From contig CAKZSV010000009.1 of NCBI GenBank assembly GCA_937921485.1, positions 1-51,325 of the forward strand: a stretch of DNA of 51,325 nt, written 5' to 3'. Below are positions 41,520-50,692 of the stretch, one piece after another; positions within the stretch are counted from its first letter, which is position 1; the number at the start of each line of letters is the position of its first letter. Source of the DNA: an uncultured bacterium (GTDB taxonomy: Bacteria > Spirochaetota > UBA4802 > JAGODF01). The notes under the pieces were generated by a model. It was given only the letters and a program-made list of their open reading frames with translations, was not told where the DNA came from and searched no databases. The translations under genes and the position numbers were made by a program.

Positions 41520-42059
41520 ATGAGAAAAGCAGTATCAGTACTCTTGGCAATTATTTTCGCTGCCGCAGTGCTTCATGCCTGCAGAACCACAGAAAGCGTT
41601 GGCCGGTCCAAATCCGAGCATGAAAAATTTATAGAAGCGGAGAAGGGTCAGGGCGAACTCTTCCGTGTCCTGTATATGTCCGATACCTATAAAGTGAAAC
41701 AGATGTGGGCGGATGGATCGATTGTGAGGAATCAGGATCCCGGCGGTGATTCGTACATGTGCAATGAGCTAAAAAAACATGATAAATTCGAAGAGGTTAA
41801 GGAATCCGTGATTTCGGTATGGCTCTATCCGGACAGCGGAGCGTTGATGAAAATTCGCCCGAAAGAGCCGACATTTCTTTTTGAAATCGATAAGCTGATA
41901 CTGGAAGACATTCAGAGATGGACGTTTAAATTCCCGAAAAAAACAGTAGTTCCTTCAAAATTTGATGTGCGCTACCGGGTGGTTATCCGCAAAACCCTTT
42001 CCGACCAGGAGATTTTAAAAGACCTTCAGGAAAGCCTCAAGGAAAAGAGCCAGTATTGA
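41520..42059 (+). CDS. Predicted lipoprotein, unknown function
   Basis: A 179-residue protein with a signal peptide (RKAVSVLLAIIFAAAVLHAC) ending in a lipobox-like LHAC, so Cys-21 would be lipidated. Spirochaetal lipoboxes are relaxed and this fits. The mature part is mixed alpha/beta without a recognised domain; the C-terminal half (VVPSKFDVRYRVVIRKTLSD) is beta-rich. GAGAGGGG lies upstream. It has no operon partner on its strand. Confidence 0.7.
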   Translation: MRKAVSVLLAIIFAAAVLHACRTTESVGRSKSEHEKFIEAEKGQGELFRVLYMSDTYKVKQMWADGSIVRNQDPGGDSYMCNELKKHDKFEEVKESVISVWLYPDSGALMKIRPKEPTFLFEIDKLILEDIQRWTFKFPKKTVVPSKFDVRYRVVIRKTLSDQEILKDLQESLKEKSQY

Positions 42060-42098
42060 AACACGCATCAATGCATATGAGCATAAACGGAAAGCGTT

Positions 42099-44327
42099 TT
42101 ACAGCGATGTCGTGTTGATAATAAACCTCACGGAGTTTTCATCCAATAAAAGCTTTTTCGATATTTCAGTCGGCGTCCAGCCTTTGCTGGAAAGCTCTCG
42201 CACAACCTTTATAGTTCCTTCGTTGACATGCTTGCCGAGAGGAATATCTCCTTTCATCTGGCGTGAAATCGGGTTGTTTGTCTCAACCGCTTTGAGGAAA
42301 TCTGCAAGCTGCCTGATCTTCCTGTCGGTTTCATCGTACATACCTTTCAGGCGGCTGTCGGTCTGATCGACTTCTTTGCGCATCGATTCAAGTTTCTGGA
42401 ACATCGCGTGGATCTGGTCGATCTTACGTTCAATGTGCTCTGAAAGGCCTTCGAGTTCGCCGAATTTATCCTTAACTTCGGTAATTTCCTGTTCACGGGT
42501 TTTAAGCGAGAGCATTTTTTCTTCAATTGATTGCAAATACGAGGTAAGCTTTTCGTTCTTTTTCTCCGAGCGCTCTAAAACTTTTTGGAATGACTTTACC
42601 CTTGTTTCAATAGCGTTGATAATCATCTCGGTCCGTGTGACCGATTCGAGATTTTTTACAATGCTGTCTTCGTATTCATGGAGTTCGTGAATACGCGCAT
42701 CCAGATCTCTGTAGCTTTCTGAAAGCGCATCGATACGGGTATTCACCTGGTCAACACGGGAGATTTTGTCTTCCAGCGCATCGATTTTCCCGAGGACGGT
42801 GTCGGTGAGACCCATGATGCCCTGAATTTCTGATTCGAATTCGCGCACCTTCTCCCGTCGGGTTTCGAAAAACTTGATTTCTTTTTCGACTGCTTTCCTG
42901 ATATCTTTGAATTTCTGAACATCTTCCATGAATTTTTCCATTGCTTTCGACTCGTCTTTCGCCTGTTTCATTATTTCGTTGAAGCCCTGAAGCGTTGTTT
43001 CAACGCGGCGTATCATCTCGTCGGTGCGCGTAAAAATGCTCTGGCTTTCCTCGTAGCGCACAATTTCAGCACGAATATTGGCAAGGCGCTCCTCCATCGC
43101 GGTGAACTCCATCTTCGCGCGGTCCATTTTATTCTCCATGGAGCTGGCGAATTGGCTTTCAAAATGCGTGAGGTTATCTTTTATTTGTTCATATTTTTCC
43201 CCGAACTCATCAATTCTGGCCATTATTTCTTCGGCTTCTCTGCGGGCCGCTTTCACAATATCATCTTTCTTTGATATTGCGTGTATGCTGAGATTGTCGA
43301 TTTCCGTACGGACTTTATTGACTTCTTCTTCAAAGGAACTGATGAGTTTCGATTTCGACTGGTCGATGTTATCCTCAACGCCCTTGAGCTTGGCATAGAC
43401 TCGTGCTATTTCCGAGTCTAACTTTTCCATAAACGATTCTTTTATGGAATTAAAATCATCCACAGCACCGGCGATATTGGATTTGATTTCGTCGGATTTG
43501 GACTTAATTTCAGCAAAAACGGTGTTTTCAAGATCGGAAACAGTTTCCTCAAGCGACTCGATCTGACGGTTTACGCCGGACATTTTCTTTTCGGCGAATT
43601 CAACTCTGCTTTCAACCGAAGTGGCGGTTTTGTTCAATGTGTCCACTTTCAGCCGCATATTGTCCAGAAGTGCGCTGCCGGATTCAGTTACGCGGCTTTC
43701 AAGCTCGGTTAAAAGTTCCGAGAATTGCGATGCCATTTTTTCAACTTTTTCCTGAGCGGCATTGATGAGCTTTTCTTCTTTATCTTTCACGCTGTCTTTG
43801 ATGCGGTTGATCTGAAGGGATATTTCTTCTGAAAGTTCACGGGAGCGTTCGCGTATTTTATCGGTGAAGGCTGCCGAGAGGGAAGCGGTTTCCCGTTCAA
43901 TTCTCGTGAGGTTTTCGGTAAGAAATGAGACTCTTTTGGTGAAATCTTCAAAATCCGCTCTGGCGGATGATATAAATTCAATTTGTTTGTTGACATCACG
44001 CGCGGCCGACGATATAACCTTGAGGTCTTCCTCAACTTTGCCCAGATTCGCTTTTTCGACATGGAGGCCTTTGAGTTTCTGTTCAATTTCCTGAATAGAA
44101 TCCTTTAATCCGGAGCTTAAGGAGTTTCCCTTTTTAAGGAGAATATCCATCTCGATTGTGGCATCGCGGTAACGGCGCTGTTCTTTTTCGGCGAGCTTCT
44201 GAAAATCATTTGCAGCTTTATCGGCGTATCTTTTAAGTTTGATCATGCGGAGATTTGAGCGGTCCAATCTCCTGAAAATGAACATAAGGGCTATGCAGGA
44301 TATGAACGTGATGATATTCAAAGCCAT
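42099..44327 (-). CDS. SpiroCoCo-type long coiled-coil protein
   Basis: A 742-residue protein with an N-terminal TM helix (about 3-20) and then nearly continuous coiled coil to about residue 660. The last 60 residues form a compact C-terminal module: VRELSSKGWTPTEISKKLLL then ENSVRFIINT, a helix-turn-helix-like segment. This matches the spirochaete coiled-coil (SpiroCoCo) family. The rod suggests a cytoskeletal or tethering role, perhaps joining the membrane to the nucleoid if the end module binds DNA; that is inference. A good minus-strand promoter lies upstream. Confidence 0.85.
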   Translation of the reverse strand: MALNIITFISCIALMFIFRRLDRSNLRMIKLKRYADKAANDFQKLAEKEQRRYRDATIEMDILLKKGNSLSSGLKDSIQEIEQKLKGLHVEKANLGKVEEDLKVISSAARDVNKQIEFISSARADFEDFTKRVSFLTENLTRIERETASLSAAFTDKIRERSRELSEEISLQINRIKDSVKDKEEKLINAAQEKVEKMASQFSELLTELESRVTESGSALLDNMRLKVDTLNKTATSVESRVEFAEKKMSGVNRQIESLEETVSDLENTVFAEIKSKSDEIKSNIAGAVDDFNSIKESFMEKLDSEIARVYAKLKGVEDNIDQSKSKLISSFEEEVNKVRTEIDNLSIHAISKKDDIVKAARREAEEIMARIDEFGEKYEQIKDNLTHFESQFASSMENKMDRAKMEFTAMEERLANIRAEIVRYEESQSIFTRTDEMIRRVETTLQGFNEIMKQAKDESKAMEKFMEDVQKFKDIRKAVEKEIKFFETRREKVREFESEIQGIMGLTDTVLGKIDALEDKISRVDQVNTRIDALSESYRDLDARIHELHEYEDSIVKNLESVTRTEMIINAIETRVKSFQKVLERSEKKNEKLTSYLQSIEEKMLSLKTREQEITEVKDKFGELEGLSEHIERKIDQIHAMFQKLESMRKEVDQTDSRLKGMYDETDRKIRQLADFLKAVETNNPISRQMKGDIPLGKHVNEGTIKVVRELSSKGWTPTEISKKLLLDENSVRFIINTTSL

Positions 44328-44407
44328 GCTGTTGCTCCGAAATTAGATTAAACGGCTATGATAAATGGCTGATAGAAACGAAATAAACAATATAATGTAA
44401 AATAACA

Positions 44408-44436
44408 TTAATATAATATATCGTATAAATTGTCAA
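44408..44436 (-). promoter_or_regulatory. Predicted promoter of SpiroCoCo gene
   Basis: On the minus strand, TTGACA (44436-44431), a 17-base spacer and TATTAA (44413-44408). The transcript would have a leader of about 75 bases before the start codon at 44327. Confidence 0.6.
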
Positions 44437-44545
44437 CCATTTTTATGTCACATTAGATTATGTCGCAAAAATATTTTTAAAATGTTCTTGAAGATAGCAG
44501 GTATGTAATGTCTGAATTTGATAATTTGTGTATGGAGCGAGATAC

Positions 44546-45103
44546 ATGATACATGTGCGGCGGTTTTATTCTGTTTTGATTATCGCTATCTTTTTCTTTA
44601 ATCACACATTAAACGAAGAACTCGACGCAACAATGTTATATACCACAGTTGGCAGCGGCTTTTCGCACAGGGGCGCGAACGGGGCTGAGATACCTTTTCA
44701 AAATGGATTTCTTTCCCCCCTTATTGAAGCAGGCGTGCGCACGGGAAGGGACACGTATGCAGGTTTTTATGTGCGCTTCCTCCTTGATCCGGAAAACACC
44801 TCGCATGTTTCTTCGTATTATTTAACAGGCAAATGGAATTATTTCTTTTTCGCGGATATGCTGTATGTCGGAATCAGCGGCGGCATGCACATCGAGAGCG
44901 CTTTTAGTCAAGAAGATGCGAATACCAGCACCGTTTCCTCGGAAGACGCGCAGTTTTTATTCACCTGTGCCGTTCATACTGGAATTTCGTTTGAAATCAT
45001 GCGGCATCATTTTCTCGTTTTCGAGGGTTTTACTGGCTACTCGATTGGCGGAAGCATGCAGTGGTCGCTCAATTGCACAATCGGCATAATGAGTATGTTT
45101 TAA
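44546..45103 (+). CDS. Small predicted outer-membrane protein
   Basis: About 185 residues from the ATG at 44546 with GGAGCGA upstream; an in-frame GTG 18 bases before is less likely. A hydrophobic N-terminus (FYSVLIIAIFFFNHTL) looks like a signal peptide. The rest is beta-rich with aromatic alternation (TYAGFYVRFLLDP, YLTGKWNYFFFADMLYVGIS) and ends in phenylalanine, like an outer-membrane barrel. I do not recognise a family. It converges on smpB, six bases away. Confidence 0.6.
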   Translation: MIHVRRFYSVLIIAIFFFNHTLNEELDATMLYTTVGSGFSHRGANGAEIPFQNGFLSPLIEAGVRTGRDTYAGFYVRFLLDPENTSHVSSYYLTGKWNYFFFADMLYVGISGGMHIESAFSQEDANTSTVSSEDAQFLFTCAVHTGISFEIMRHHFLVFEGFTGYSIGGSMQWSLNCTIGIMSMF

Positions 45104-45109
45104 TGATGG

Positions 45110-45571
45110 TCAGCGGTATTTCAGCGCCCTTCTCAATTCCCTGTCCGCGTCGCGCTTCTGTATCGCATGGCGTTTGTCGTGTTTTGCCTTGCCTTTCCCC
45201 AGCCCCAGAAGGACTTTTGCCTTCCCTCTGGAAAAATACACTTTAAGCGGGATGAGCGTGAATCCTTTTTCCTTCAGCTTGCCGGTGAGGCGTTTTATCT
45301 CCTGATGGTGCAAAAGGAGTTTTCGTTCGCGTTCCGGGTCGTGGTTGAAGCGGTTGCCCATTTCGTACAGCGCGATGTTCATTCCCACTAAAAAGACTTC
45401 TCCGTTTTTTATCTTTGCGTACGCATCGTTGATGCTCACTTTCCTTTTGCGGACGGATTTTACCTCAGTTCCTTTGAGCACAATTCCAGCCTCAATCGTT
45501 TCGATTATCTCGTATTCAAAACGGGCTTTCTTGTTGGCAACGACTTCAAATGATTGTGCATCCTGCGTCAT
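45110..45571 (-). CDS. smpB: SsrA-binding protein SmpB
   Basis: A 153-residue protein that binds tmRNA and brings it to stalled ribosomes for trans-translation. Signature segments: NKKARFEYEIIETIEAGIVL, GTEVKSVR, NDAYAKI, ERERKLLLH, LIPLKVYFSRGKAKVLLGL and KGKAKHDKRHAIQKRD near the basic C-terminus. Length is typical. It lies 16 bases after ccmF on the same strand, so it may be cotranscribed with the ccm operon, which is unusual. No tmRNA gene (ssrA) is visible nearby. Confidence 0.96.
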   Translation of the reverse strand: MTQDAQSFEVVANKKARFEYEIIETIEAGIVLKGTEVKSVRKRKVSINDAYAKIKNGEVFLVGMNIALYEMGNRFNHDPERERKLLLHHQEIKRLTGKLKEKGFTLIPLKVYFSRGKAKVLLGLGKGKAKHDKRHAIQKRDADRELRRALKYR

Positions 45572-45587
45572 AGATACCCTGCGTTGT

Positions 45588-47771
45588 TTATTGTTTCACC
45601 CGAAAGAAAGCAAGGAAAAGTCCGAGTGCGATGAGAGCCGAACCAAGCCACACCAATATCACCAGCCGTTTGTATGATATTTCAACTATGAGTTCATCCG
45701 GTGGTATTGACGCGGAAGGATTCGGCTCAATAAAAAGAAGCGCTTCCTTTGTTTCCGGGTTTATGCTGCGAAGAGAAACTTTTCTTCTTTTCGGAGAAAA
45801 GAACGCGTCGATGTGCGCAATGCGGTCGTTATTTTCCAGGCGAAATCCCGGGGAAAGGCGATAAGATTTTCCCTCATGAACGAGCTGAATATCGACGAAC
45901 ACATCCGGCATTCCCTCACGCATCGCTTTCCGGCTTGCGTCTTTAAGACCAATGTAGGTGACAAGGGTGTCGCCGATTTTTCCCGTATCGCCCTGTTTCA
46001 GCATTATCAACGATGCGATGTCGCGTCCGGTTGCATGCGATACCGGCGCAATGTAGATATCGCTCTGAATTCCGTTCAGTATGACTGGTTCTTTGTAGAG
46101 AGAGTCGGTGCGCTCGGAATGGTAATACGCCGCACGGATTTCTCGGGAAAATCGTCCATAGGATATGAGCAGCCGTAGATGTGGTTTTACTTCATCGGTG
46201 AAGCCTGTGAATTTCAAAGCCATGCCGCCGGAAAGCGTTTCGATATCTTTTTGCAGATTTTTTTGAATGGATGCTGAATGATATGTCGATGCGATGATGC
46301 CGAGTACCAGAAGGGCAGTGGCAGCGTGGACTATCCGTGAAGGGCGATGCGCTCTGGAATGCCTGAGAAACCAGTCGCGGCATATTGCGATGAAGGCAAA
46401 AAAAGATGCAATGGCCAGAAGATATGCTGTTGGAATCGAAGTATGAAAGAGATTGAATAAGACGCCAATGATGATGGATATTGCAAGTATGGCAATAAAC
46501 GCCTTTGTTTCAAATTTTTTTCCGCGTGAAAAAGTGATAAGGCCGATGAACGCAAAGACCATCATGCCGGCAGGCACTGACCAGACGGCATAGAATTCCT
46601 CGGTAACGGTTGAAGGCTGGCGGAAGGCTATTTTCGTGAAAATCGGCATCGATGTTCCGAGGAATATCATCCCGGCGTAGAGAAGGAGAATGAGTATGCC
46701 GAAAAAGAGGAGGTTTTCCTGCGTCAGGCTTTTCTGCTCAAGCGGCATAGTTTTGCATGTCTTAAAGCGCAGTGCGAAAAGCGCTATCGCGATGCACATG
46801 AAAAATACGAGATAGTATAAAATCTGGAAAGAAACAGAATCTCCAGAAAAAGAATGAACGGAAAATTCGGAAAGAATCCCGCTTCGCGTGAGGAATGTGC
46901 TGTAGAGCACGAGCAGGAATTGCAGCATCGCGATGGCGCAGTTGGTGCGCACAAGTGCGCCTCTTCTTCGCTGAACGATAAGACCGTGAATGAGGGCGAT
47001 GAGAAGAAGCCATGGAATAAGCGATGAATTTTCCACCGGGTCCCATCCCCAGTATCCCCCCCAGCCGAGTACCGCGTATGCCCAGTAGCCGCCGAGAAAA
47101 ATACCGCTTCCGAGAGTCGCTGCGGTGAAAATAACCCATCGGTAGGCTCGCGCGGGCATGATGTCATAATCGTTTTTTAAAAGTGCGGCAACCGCATAGG
47201 CAAAGGGAATCACCGATGCTGCATACCCGGCAAAAAGAACAGGCGGGTGTACGGCCATCCAGAAATCTTGCAGAAGAGGATTGAGGCCAAGACCGTCGGG
47301 CACCTGAGGCATGAGATGTGAAAACTGTCCGCTGTGCGTTTCCCACAGACGCGCAAAAGGGCTGTTGATTGTCAGTGAGATGAGGATGAAAAACTGCGCA
47401 AGGGTGATGACGGAGAGCAGAATGCTTTCGTGACGATCATTGGTCCAGATGATTGCAATGCCCGCAATGCAGATGAATACTGCCCAGAGAAGAAACCCGC
47501 CTTCTTTGCCTGCCCAAACCGCTGAAATTTTATACAGAAGCGGAAGATCGAGCGAAGAATTCTGATACACATATCCAAGGGTAAAATCATTCGCGATGAA
47601 CGACTGTACCAGCAGAATAAAAGTAAACGCAATGATGAGTGAAATTAAATAGTGAATACGCCGGGTCGTTAGTTTTGCGAAAAGATTGCCGCCTGCGCTC
47701 TGAGCCAGAAATATGAGATTGAGTGCAGTGAGCACCAGTGCAACAATAATTAGAATTGAACCTGTGTGCAT
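45588..47771 (-). CDS. ccmF: Cytochrome c heme lyase CcmF
   Basis: A 727-residue polytopic membrane protein that, in System I, transfers heme from CcmE to apocytochrome c. The WWD heme-handling motif reads LGWGGYWGWDPVENSSLIPW (about 235-254), and periplasm-facing His residues are conserved (AVHPPVLFAGY; LTRSGILSEFSVHSF). Length and many TM helices fit the family. It follows ccmE after 82 bases and is the last ccm gene; no ccmG or ccmH lies beyond it. Confidence 0.95.
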   Translation of the reverse strand: MHTGSILIIVALVLTALNLIFLAQSAGGNLFAKLTTRRIHYLISLIIAFTFILLVQSFIANDFTLGYVYQNSSLDLPLLYKISAVWAGKEGGFLLWAVFICIAGIAIIWTNDRHESILLSVITLAQFFILISLTINSPFARLWETHSGQFSHLMPQVPDGLGLNPLLQDFWMAVHPPVLFAGYAASVIPFAYAVAALLKNDYDIMPARAYRWVIFTAATLGSGIFLGGYWAYAVLGWGGYWGWDPVENSSLIPWLLLIALIHGLIVQRRRGALVRTNCAIAMLQFLLVLYSTFLTRSGILSEFSVHSFSGDSVSFQILYYLVFFMCIAIALFALRFKTCKTMPLEQKSLTQENLLFFGILILLLYAGMIFLGTSMPIFTKIAFRQPSTVTEEFYAVWSVPAGMMVFAFIGLITFSRGKKFETKAFIAILAISIIIGVLFNLFHTSIPTAYLLAIASFFAFIAICRDWFLRHSRAHRPSRIVHAATALLVLGIIASTYHSASIQKNLQKDIETLSGGMALKFTGFTDEVKPHLRLLISYGRFSREIRAAYYHSERTDSLYKEPVILNGIQSDIYIAPVSHATGRDIASLIMLKQGDTGKIGDTLVTYIGLKDASRKAMREGMPDVFVDIQLVHEGKSYRLSPGFRLENNDRIAHIDAFFSPKRRKVSLRSINPETKEALLFIEPNPSASIPPDELIVEISYKRLVILVWLGSALIALGLFLAFFRVKQ

Positions 47772-47853
47772 GGGCGTTTATCCATGAAAATAATATCGGT
47801 GCAACACTATATCGCACCGCGGATGAGTCAATATAATTTAACAGATAAATGTG

Positions 47854-48240
47854 CTATTTATTGTTTTCGGTGGTCGTTGTTTTCTTCGCATATCGTGAAG
47901 GGCATTTGACGAAAATTTTTTCCGCTTCGAAATAGCCGCTTTCCACGTTGAACGACCCTCGTGCGACAATGGAGTCGGCATGTTCGATATTGACCGGTTT
48001 TATGCCGCGGTGGCGAATGCGAAGCACCGTTCCATCCTTATCTTTGAGAAGCAGGGTATAATAGCCGCCTTTGTGCTGTAGTATCTCATTCCTGTCCAGC
48101 GTGCCGAGAATCTGCACCGCGCGTTTCGTGGTTATGGCTTCGGAAAAAGGCACATAGGTTCTCAGTGAGTCTTTCAAGGAATAAAAAGCGAATGCGCCGC
48201 ACGCAGTTGCGAAGAGGATAATAAGAATTTTTTTAGTCAT
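47854..48240 (-). CDS. ccmE: Cytochrome c maturation protein CcmE, Cys-type variant
   Basis: A 128-residue membrane-anchored heme chaperone with one N-terminal TM helix and an OB-fold domain. In classical CcmE a His in the motif HxxxY binds heme covalently. Here the aligned motif is C113-P-S-R-Y117, the CxxxY type. This variant is known in archaea and some deltaproteobacteria, where CcmH is absent (variant System I). The window agrees: no ccmH is seen after ccmF. It overlaps ccmD by four bases. Confidence 0.92.
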   Translation of the reverse strand: MTKKILIILFATACGAFAFYSLKDSLRTYVPFSEAITTKRAVQILGTLDRNEILQHKGGYYTLLLKDKDGTVLRIRHRGIKPVNIEHADSIVARGSFNVESGYFEAEKIFVKCPSRYAKKTTTTENNK

Positions 48241-48494
48241 TTTTTATGCTTCTTTTCCAGACTGCTGATTTTACGGTCAATAAATATAATATACAGTGAT
48301 ACTGCACACCAGATTCCAAGTATTACCCACATTACTATAAAGCTTTCCGAATTTCCCGCGTTCTGTGCATGAGCCGTCAATTGCAAAGCTCCCTGCGCAG
48401 AAAGGTTCGCACTATATGATAATAAAAATATTATCGCAAAAAACGCAATATTCAGAAAAAAATGAAGAAGAGGATTATTGCAGTTTTTGGTCAT
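48237..48494 (-). CDS. ccmD: CcmD-like small membrane protein
   Basis: About 85 residues from the ATG at 48494, overlapping the ccmC end by 20 bases. The C-terminal part (SFIVMWVILGIWCAVSLYII, then FIDRKISSLEKK) is the usual CcmD pattern of one TM helix and a short basic tail. In System I, CcmD helps release heme-loaded CcmE from CcmC. This form has an added N-terminal hydrophobic segment (HFFLNIAFFAIIFLLSYS), either a second TM helix or a signal peptide, so it is longer than usual. It overlaps ccmE by four bases. Confidence 0.7.
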   Translation of the reverse strand: MTKNCNNPLLHFFLNIAFFAIIFLLSYSANLSAQGALQLTAHAQNAGNSESFIVMWVILGIWCAVSLYIIFIDRKISSLEKKHKK

Positions 48495-49125
48495 CTGCCT
48501 GCCTCGAAAATTCAAAATGATGTATTCTCTGACGAATTGAAAGAATCTGCAGATATAAAAGAGTGAATGCCGCCAATGAAGCGATGAGGGTGAGTCTTGT
48601 CGGTACATCGGCTACAAGGCTTCCTGAGTGGGGATGCAGTGAACCGAATACGCGGGGAAATACCGCGATGAGGAAGGGGAGAGATGCCATCGCGATAATC
48701 AAATACGCTGAGGTTATTTTGCCTCTTCCCTCGTTTCCTTTAAGTGACGCATTCAGGCTGAAGTATGCAAGGTAGATGAGCATGAGTATGATGATGGATG
48801 TTTGTCTCGGGTCCCAATTCCAGAAGGAGCCCCAGCTCAATTTCGACCAGATAGAACCGGACGCTGTGGCAAGCACGGTAAAAAATAATCCGATTTCAGC
48901 GGAAAAACGAGCAGTTATCTCATGAGAATCACGCCCTCTCAAAAGAAATGCAATGGAAAGCGCACCTGCTACCAGAAACCCTATGGTTGCTGTCCATGCA
49001 AGCGGTACATGGAAAAAAAGCAGCCGGCCTGCTTCGCCGTGTACTTCCGCAGTGGGCGCATAGCAGAAAGCCAGAACAATTGAAACGGGCATTGCAATAT
49101 GTATGAGCCGGGCGATATGTTTCAT
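48475..49125 (-). CDS. ccmC: Heme-handling protein CcmC
   Basis: A 216-residue membrane protein with six predicted TM helices. The WWD motif is WGSFWNWDPRQTS and conserved His residues flank it (FFHVPLAW; LHPHSGSLV). CcmC attaches heme to CcmE with the CcmAB transporter. The start overlaps the ccmB stop by four bases, and ccmD starts inside its 3' end. Confidence 0.95.
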   Translation of the reverse strand: MKHIARLIHIAMPVSIVLAFCYAPTAEVHGEAGRLLFFHVPLAWTATIGFLVAGALSIAFLLRGRDSHEITARFSAEIGLFFTVLATASGSIWSKLSWGSFWNWDPRQTSIIILMLIYLAYFSLNASLKGNEGRGKITSAYLIIAMASLPFLIAVFPRVFGSLHPHSGSLVADVPTRLTLIASLAAFTLLYLQILSIRQRIHHFEFSRQADDQKLQ

Positions 49126-49781
49126 TCATTATTCCAGATATGAGGAAAAATAAGATAGGATATCGAAATGAGCGCGCCGGAAAATGCAAGAAAAAAAATC
49201 ATCTCAGATGCTGCGGAAATATCATGCCGTTCAAAACAAAGCGCCGTGGCGCGTATTGCGGCGATGAGTACAGGAAGAAGAACTGGAAATGAAATCACGG
49301 CGAAAAGAGCTCCGCGCATAGCTGATTTTGCTGCGATTGCGGAAAGAACTGTTGCTCCTGATGAAAGTGCAAACCCGCCGCCAAGGATGATAGTGATAAA
49401 AATAAATGGTGACGGCACATCTCCTTCATGGAAAAAGACAAATGCAGAGACAATGACCGCCTCTAAAACTGCGAAAAAGCAGATATTGAAAATCAATTTG
49501 GAGAAAAACACGAAAGCAGGAGGCGATGAAAGCCTGAGAAAAAGGGAAGTCCCGCGCTCCTCCTCTCGTGTAAAAGAATGCGCAAGACCGATAATTCCAG
49601 CAAACAATATGATTATCCAGAGGAGGATTGCTCGTTCCCATGCTCCAAGGGATGTCCCTGCAGATGCAATGGCGGAGGAAAGAGTTGTGCTGATGGCAAA
49701 CGAAAGAACGATGAATAGTGAGCGCCGTTCACGGAATTCCACCAGGAGGTCTTTGCGAATCAATCGTAATATCTTACGCAC
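49122..49781 (-). CDS. ccmB: Heme exporter subunit CcmB
   Basis: A 219-residue membrane protein with about six TM helices and the family opening LRLIRKDLLVEFRERRSLF, then FAIS. CcmB pairs with the ATPase CcmA to form the ABC transporter that drives release of holo-CcmE. The start overlaps the ccmA stop by eight bases and its stop overlaps the ccmC start by four. Confidence 0.93.
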   Translation of the reverse strand: MRKILRLIRKDLLVEFRERRSLFIVLSFAISTTLSSAIASAGTSLGAWERAILLWIIILFAGIIGLAHSFTREEERGTSLFLRLSSPPAFVFFSKLIFNICFFAVLEAVIVSAFVFFHEGDVPSPFIFITIILGGGFALSSGATVLSAIAAKSAMRGALFAVISFPVLLPVLIAAIRATALCFERHDISAASEMIFFLAFSGALISISYLIFPHIWNNE

Positions 49782-50385
49782 CGAGCACTATCCTCCTGGA
49801 GCAGAGTGCCGCTTCATCCGGGTCATTGGTTGCGATTACGATAGTTTTGTGCGGAATTATTTTTTGCATGAGGGTGAAAAACGTATTTTTTCCCGTTTCG
49901 TCTAAATTGGAAGTCGGTTCATCGAGCAATAGCACCGGAGGATTCAAAATCAGCGCGGTGATGATTTTCAGGCGCTGAAGCATTCCAGTGGAAAAGTGAC
50001 CGATTTGAAGGTTGCGGTACTGATTTAGACCGAATTGTTCAAGCAGATGCACGCTTTTTCCCATGATGTCTGCACCGCCAGAAACGAATTGTATTGTTTC
50101 CAGAGCAGTAAGCTCATCGTAGAAGCGCAGCCGGGGGCTTACGAATCCAAAAAAACGTTCATAATTATTTTCGATATTTTCTCCGTTTTGGGTGTAGCGC
50201 ACGCTTCCTGATGAAGGCCGCCGAATGCCCCCCAAAATTTCAAGAAGGGTGGATTTCCCCGAACCATTAGGGCCGCAGATTGCACACGGATGTGATGGTG
50301 AGGCATCAAAATTTATACTGGAGAAAATAATTCGATTGCCGTATTTTTTTGAAATATTATTAGCGTGGATTGAAATTGAAAGCAT
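49774..50385 (-). CDS. ccmA: Heme exporter ATPase CcmA
   Basis: A 203-residue ABC ATPase: Walker A GPNGSGKSTLLEIL, Q-loop region, signature HFSTGMLQRLKI (in place of LSGGQ), Walker B PVLLLDEPTS. It powers CcmABCD. It is the first gene of the ccmABCDEF operon. TTGACA on the minus strand near 50463 could be its -35, with a poor -10. Confidence 0.93.
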   Translation of the reverse strand: MLSISIHANNISKKYGNRIIFSSINFDASPSHPCAICGPNGSGKSTLLEILGGIRRPSSGSVRYTQNGENIENNYERFFGFVSPRLRFYDELTALETIQFVSGGADIMGKSVHLLEQFGLNQYRNLQIGHFSTGMLQRLKIITALILNPPVLLLDEPTSNLDETGKNTFFTLMQKIIPHKTIVIATNDPDEAALCSRRIVLGA

Positions 50386-50692
50386 GAATGTGTACCAAAT
50401 GCCTTTTTGAAAAAAAATTGATATATAGAATTCTTTGATTTAATAAAACATAGTTGCTGTCAAGAAATATTATAAAAGTTGTAGTTACGAACATGAGCAA
50501 TCTGCACATGTTTCACCTTAAATCCCGATACTGGTGGGCAAATGGCACGAGAAGTAGTTTTTCTCTGTTGTATAATAAAACGCCGAATGATACAATTTGA
50601 AAATTTTCCTGATGGAGTAAAAAAAAATTTTTCGCCGTACGCATTTTCATCGTATTAATGGGTAGAAGGATATTATATTCAAGGAGGAAGCT
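50386..50692. other. Divergent intergenic region
   Basis: This stretch of 307 bases lies between ccmA (minus) and the orphan gene at 50693 (plus). It is AT-rich. It holds TTGACA on the minus strand (50463-50458) and TATAAT on the plus strand near 50570, each without a good partner box. AAGGAGG at its right end is the ribosome-binding site of the next gene. Confidence 0.4.

Noticed and set aside
44328..45110. tmRNA (ssrA) near smpB
   Set aside because: No tRNA-Ala-like ends or tag-peptide frame can be found in the gaps around smpB.
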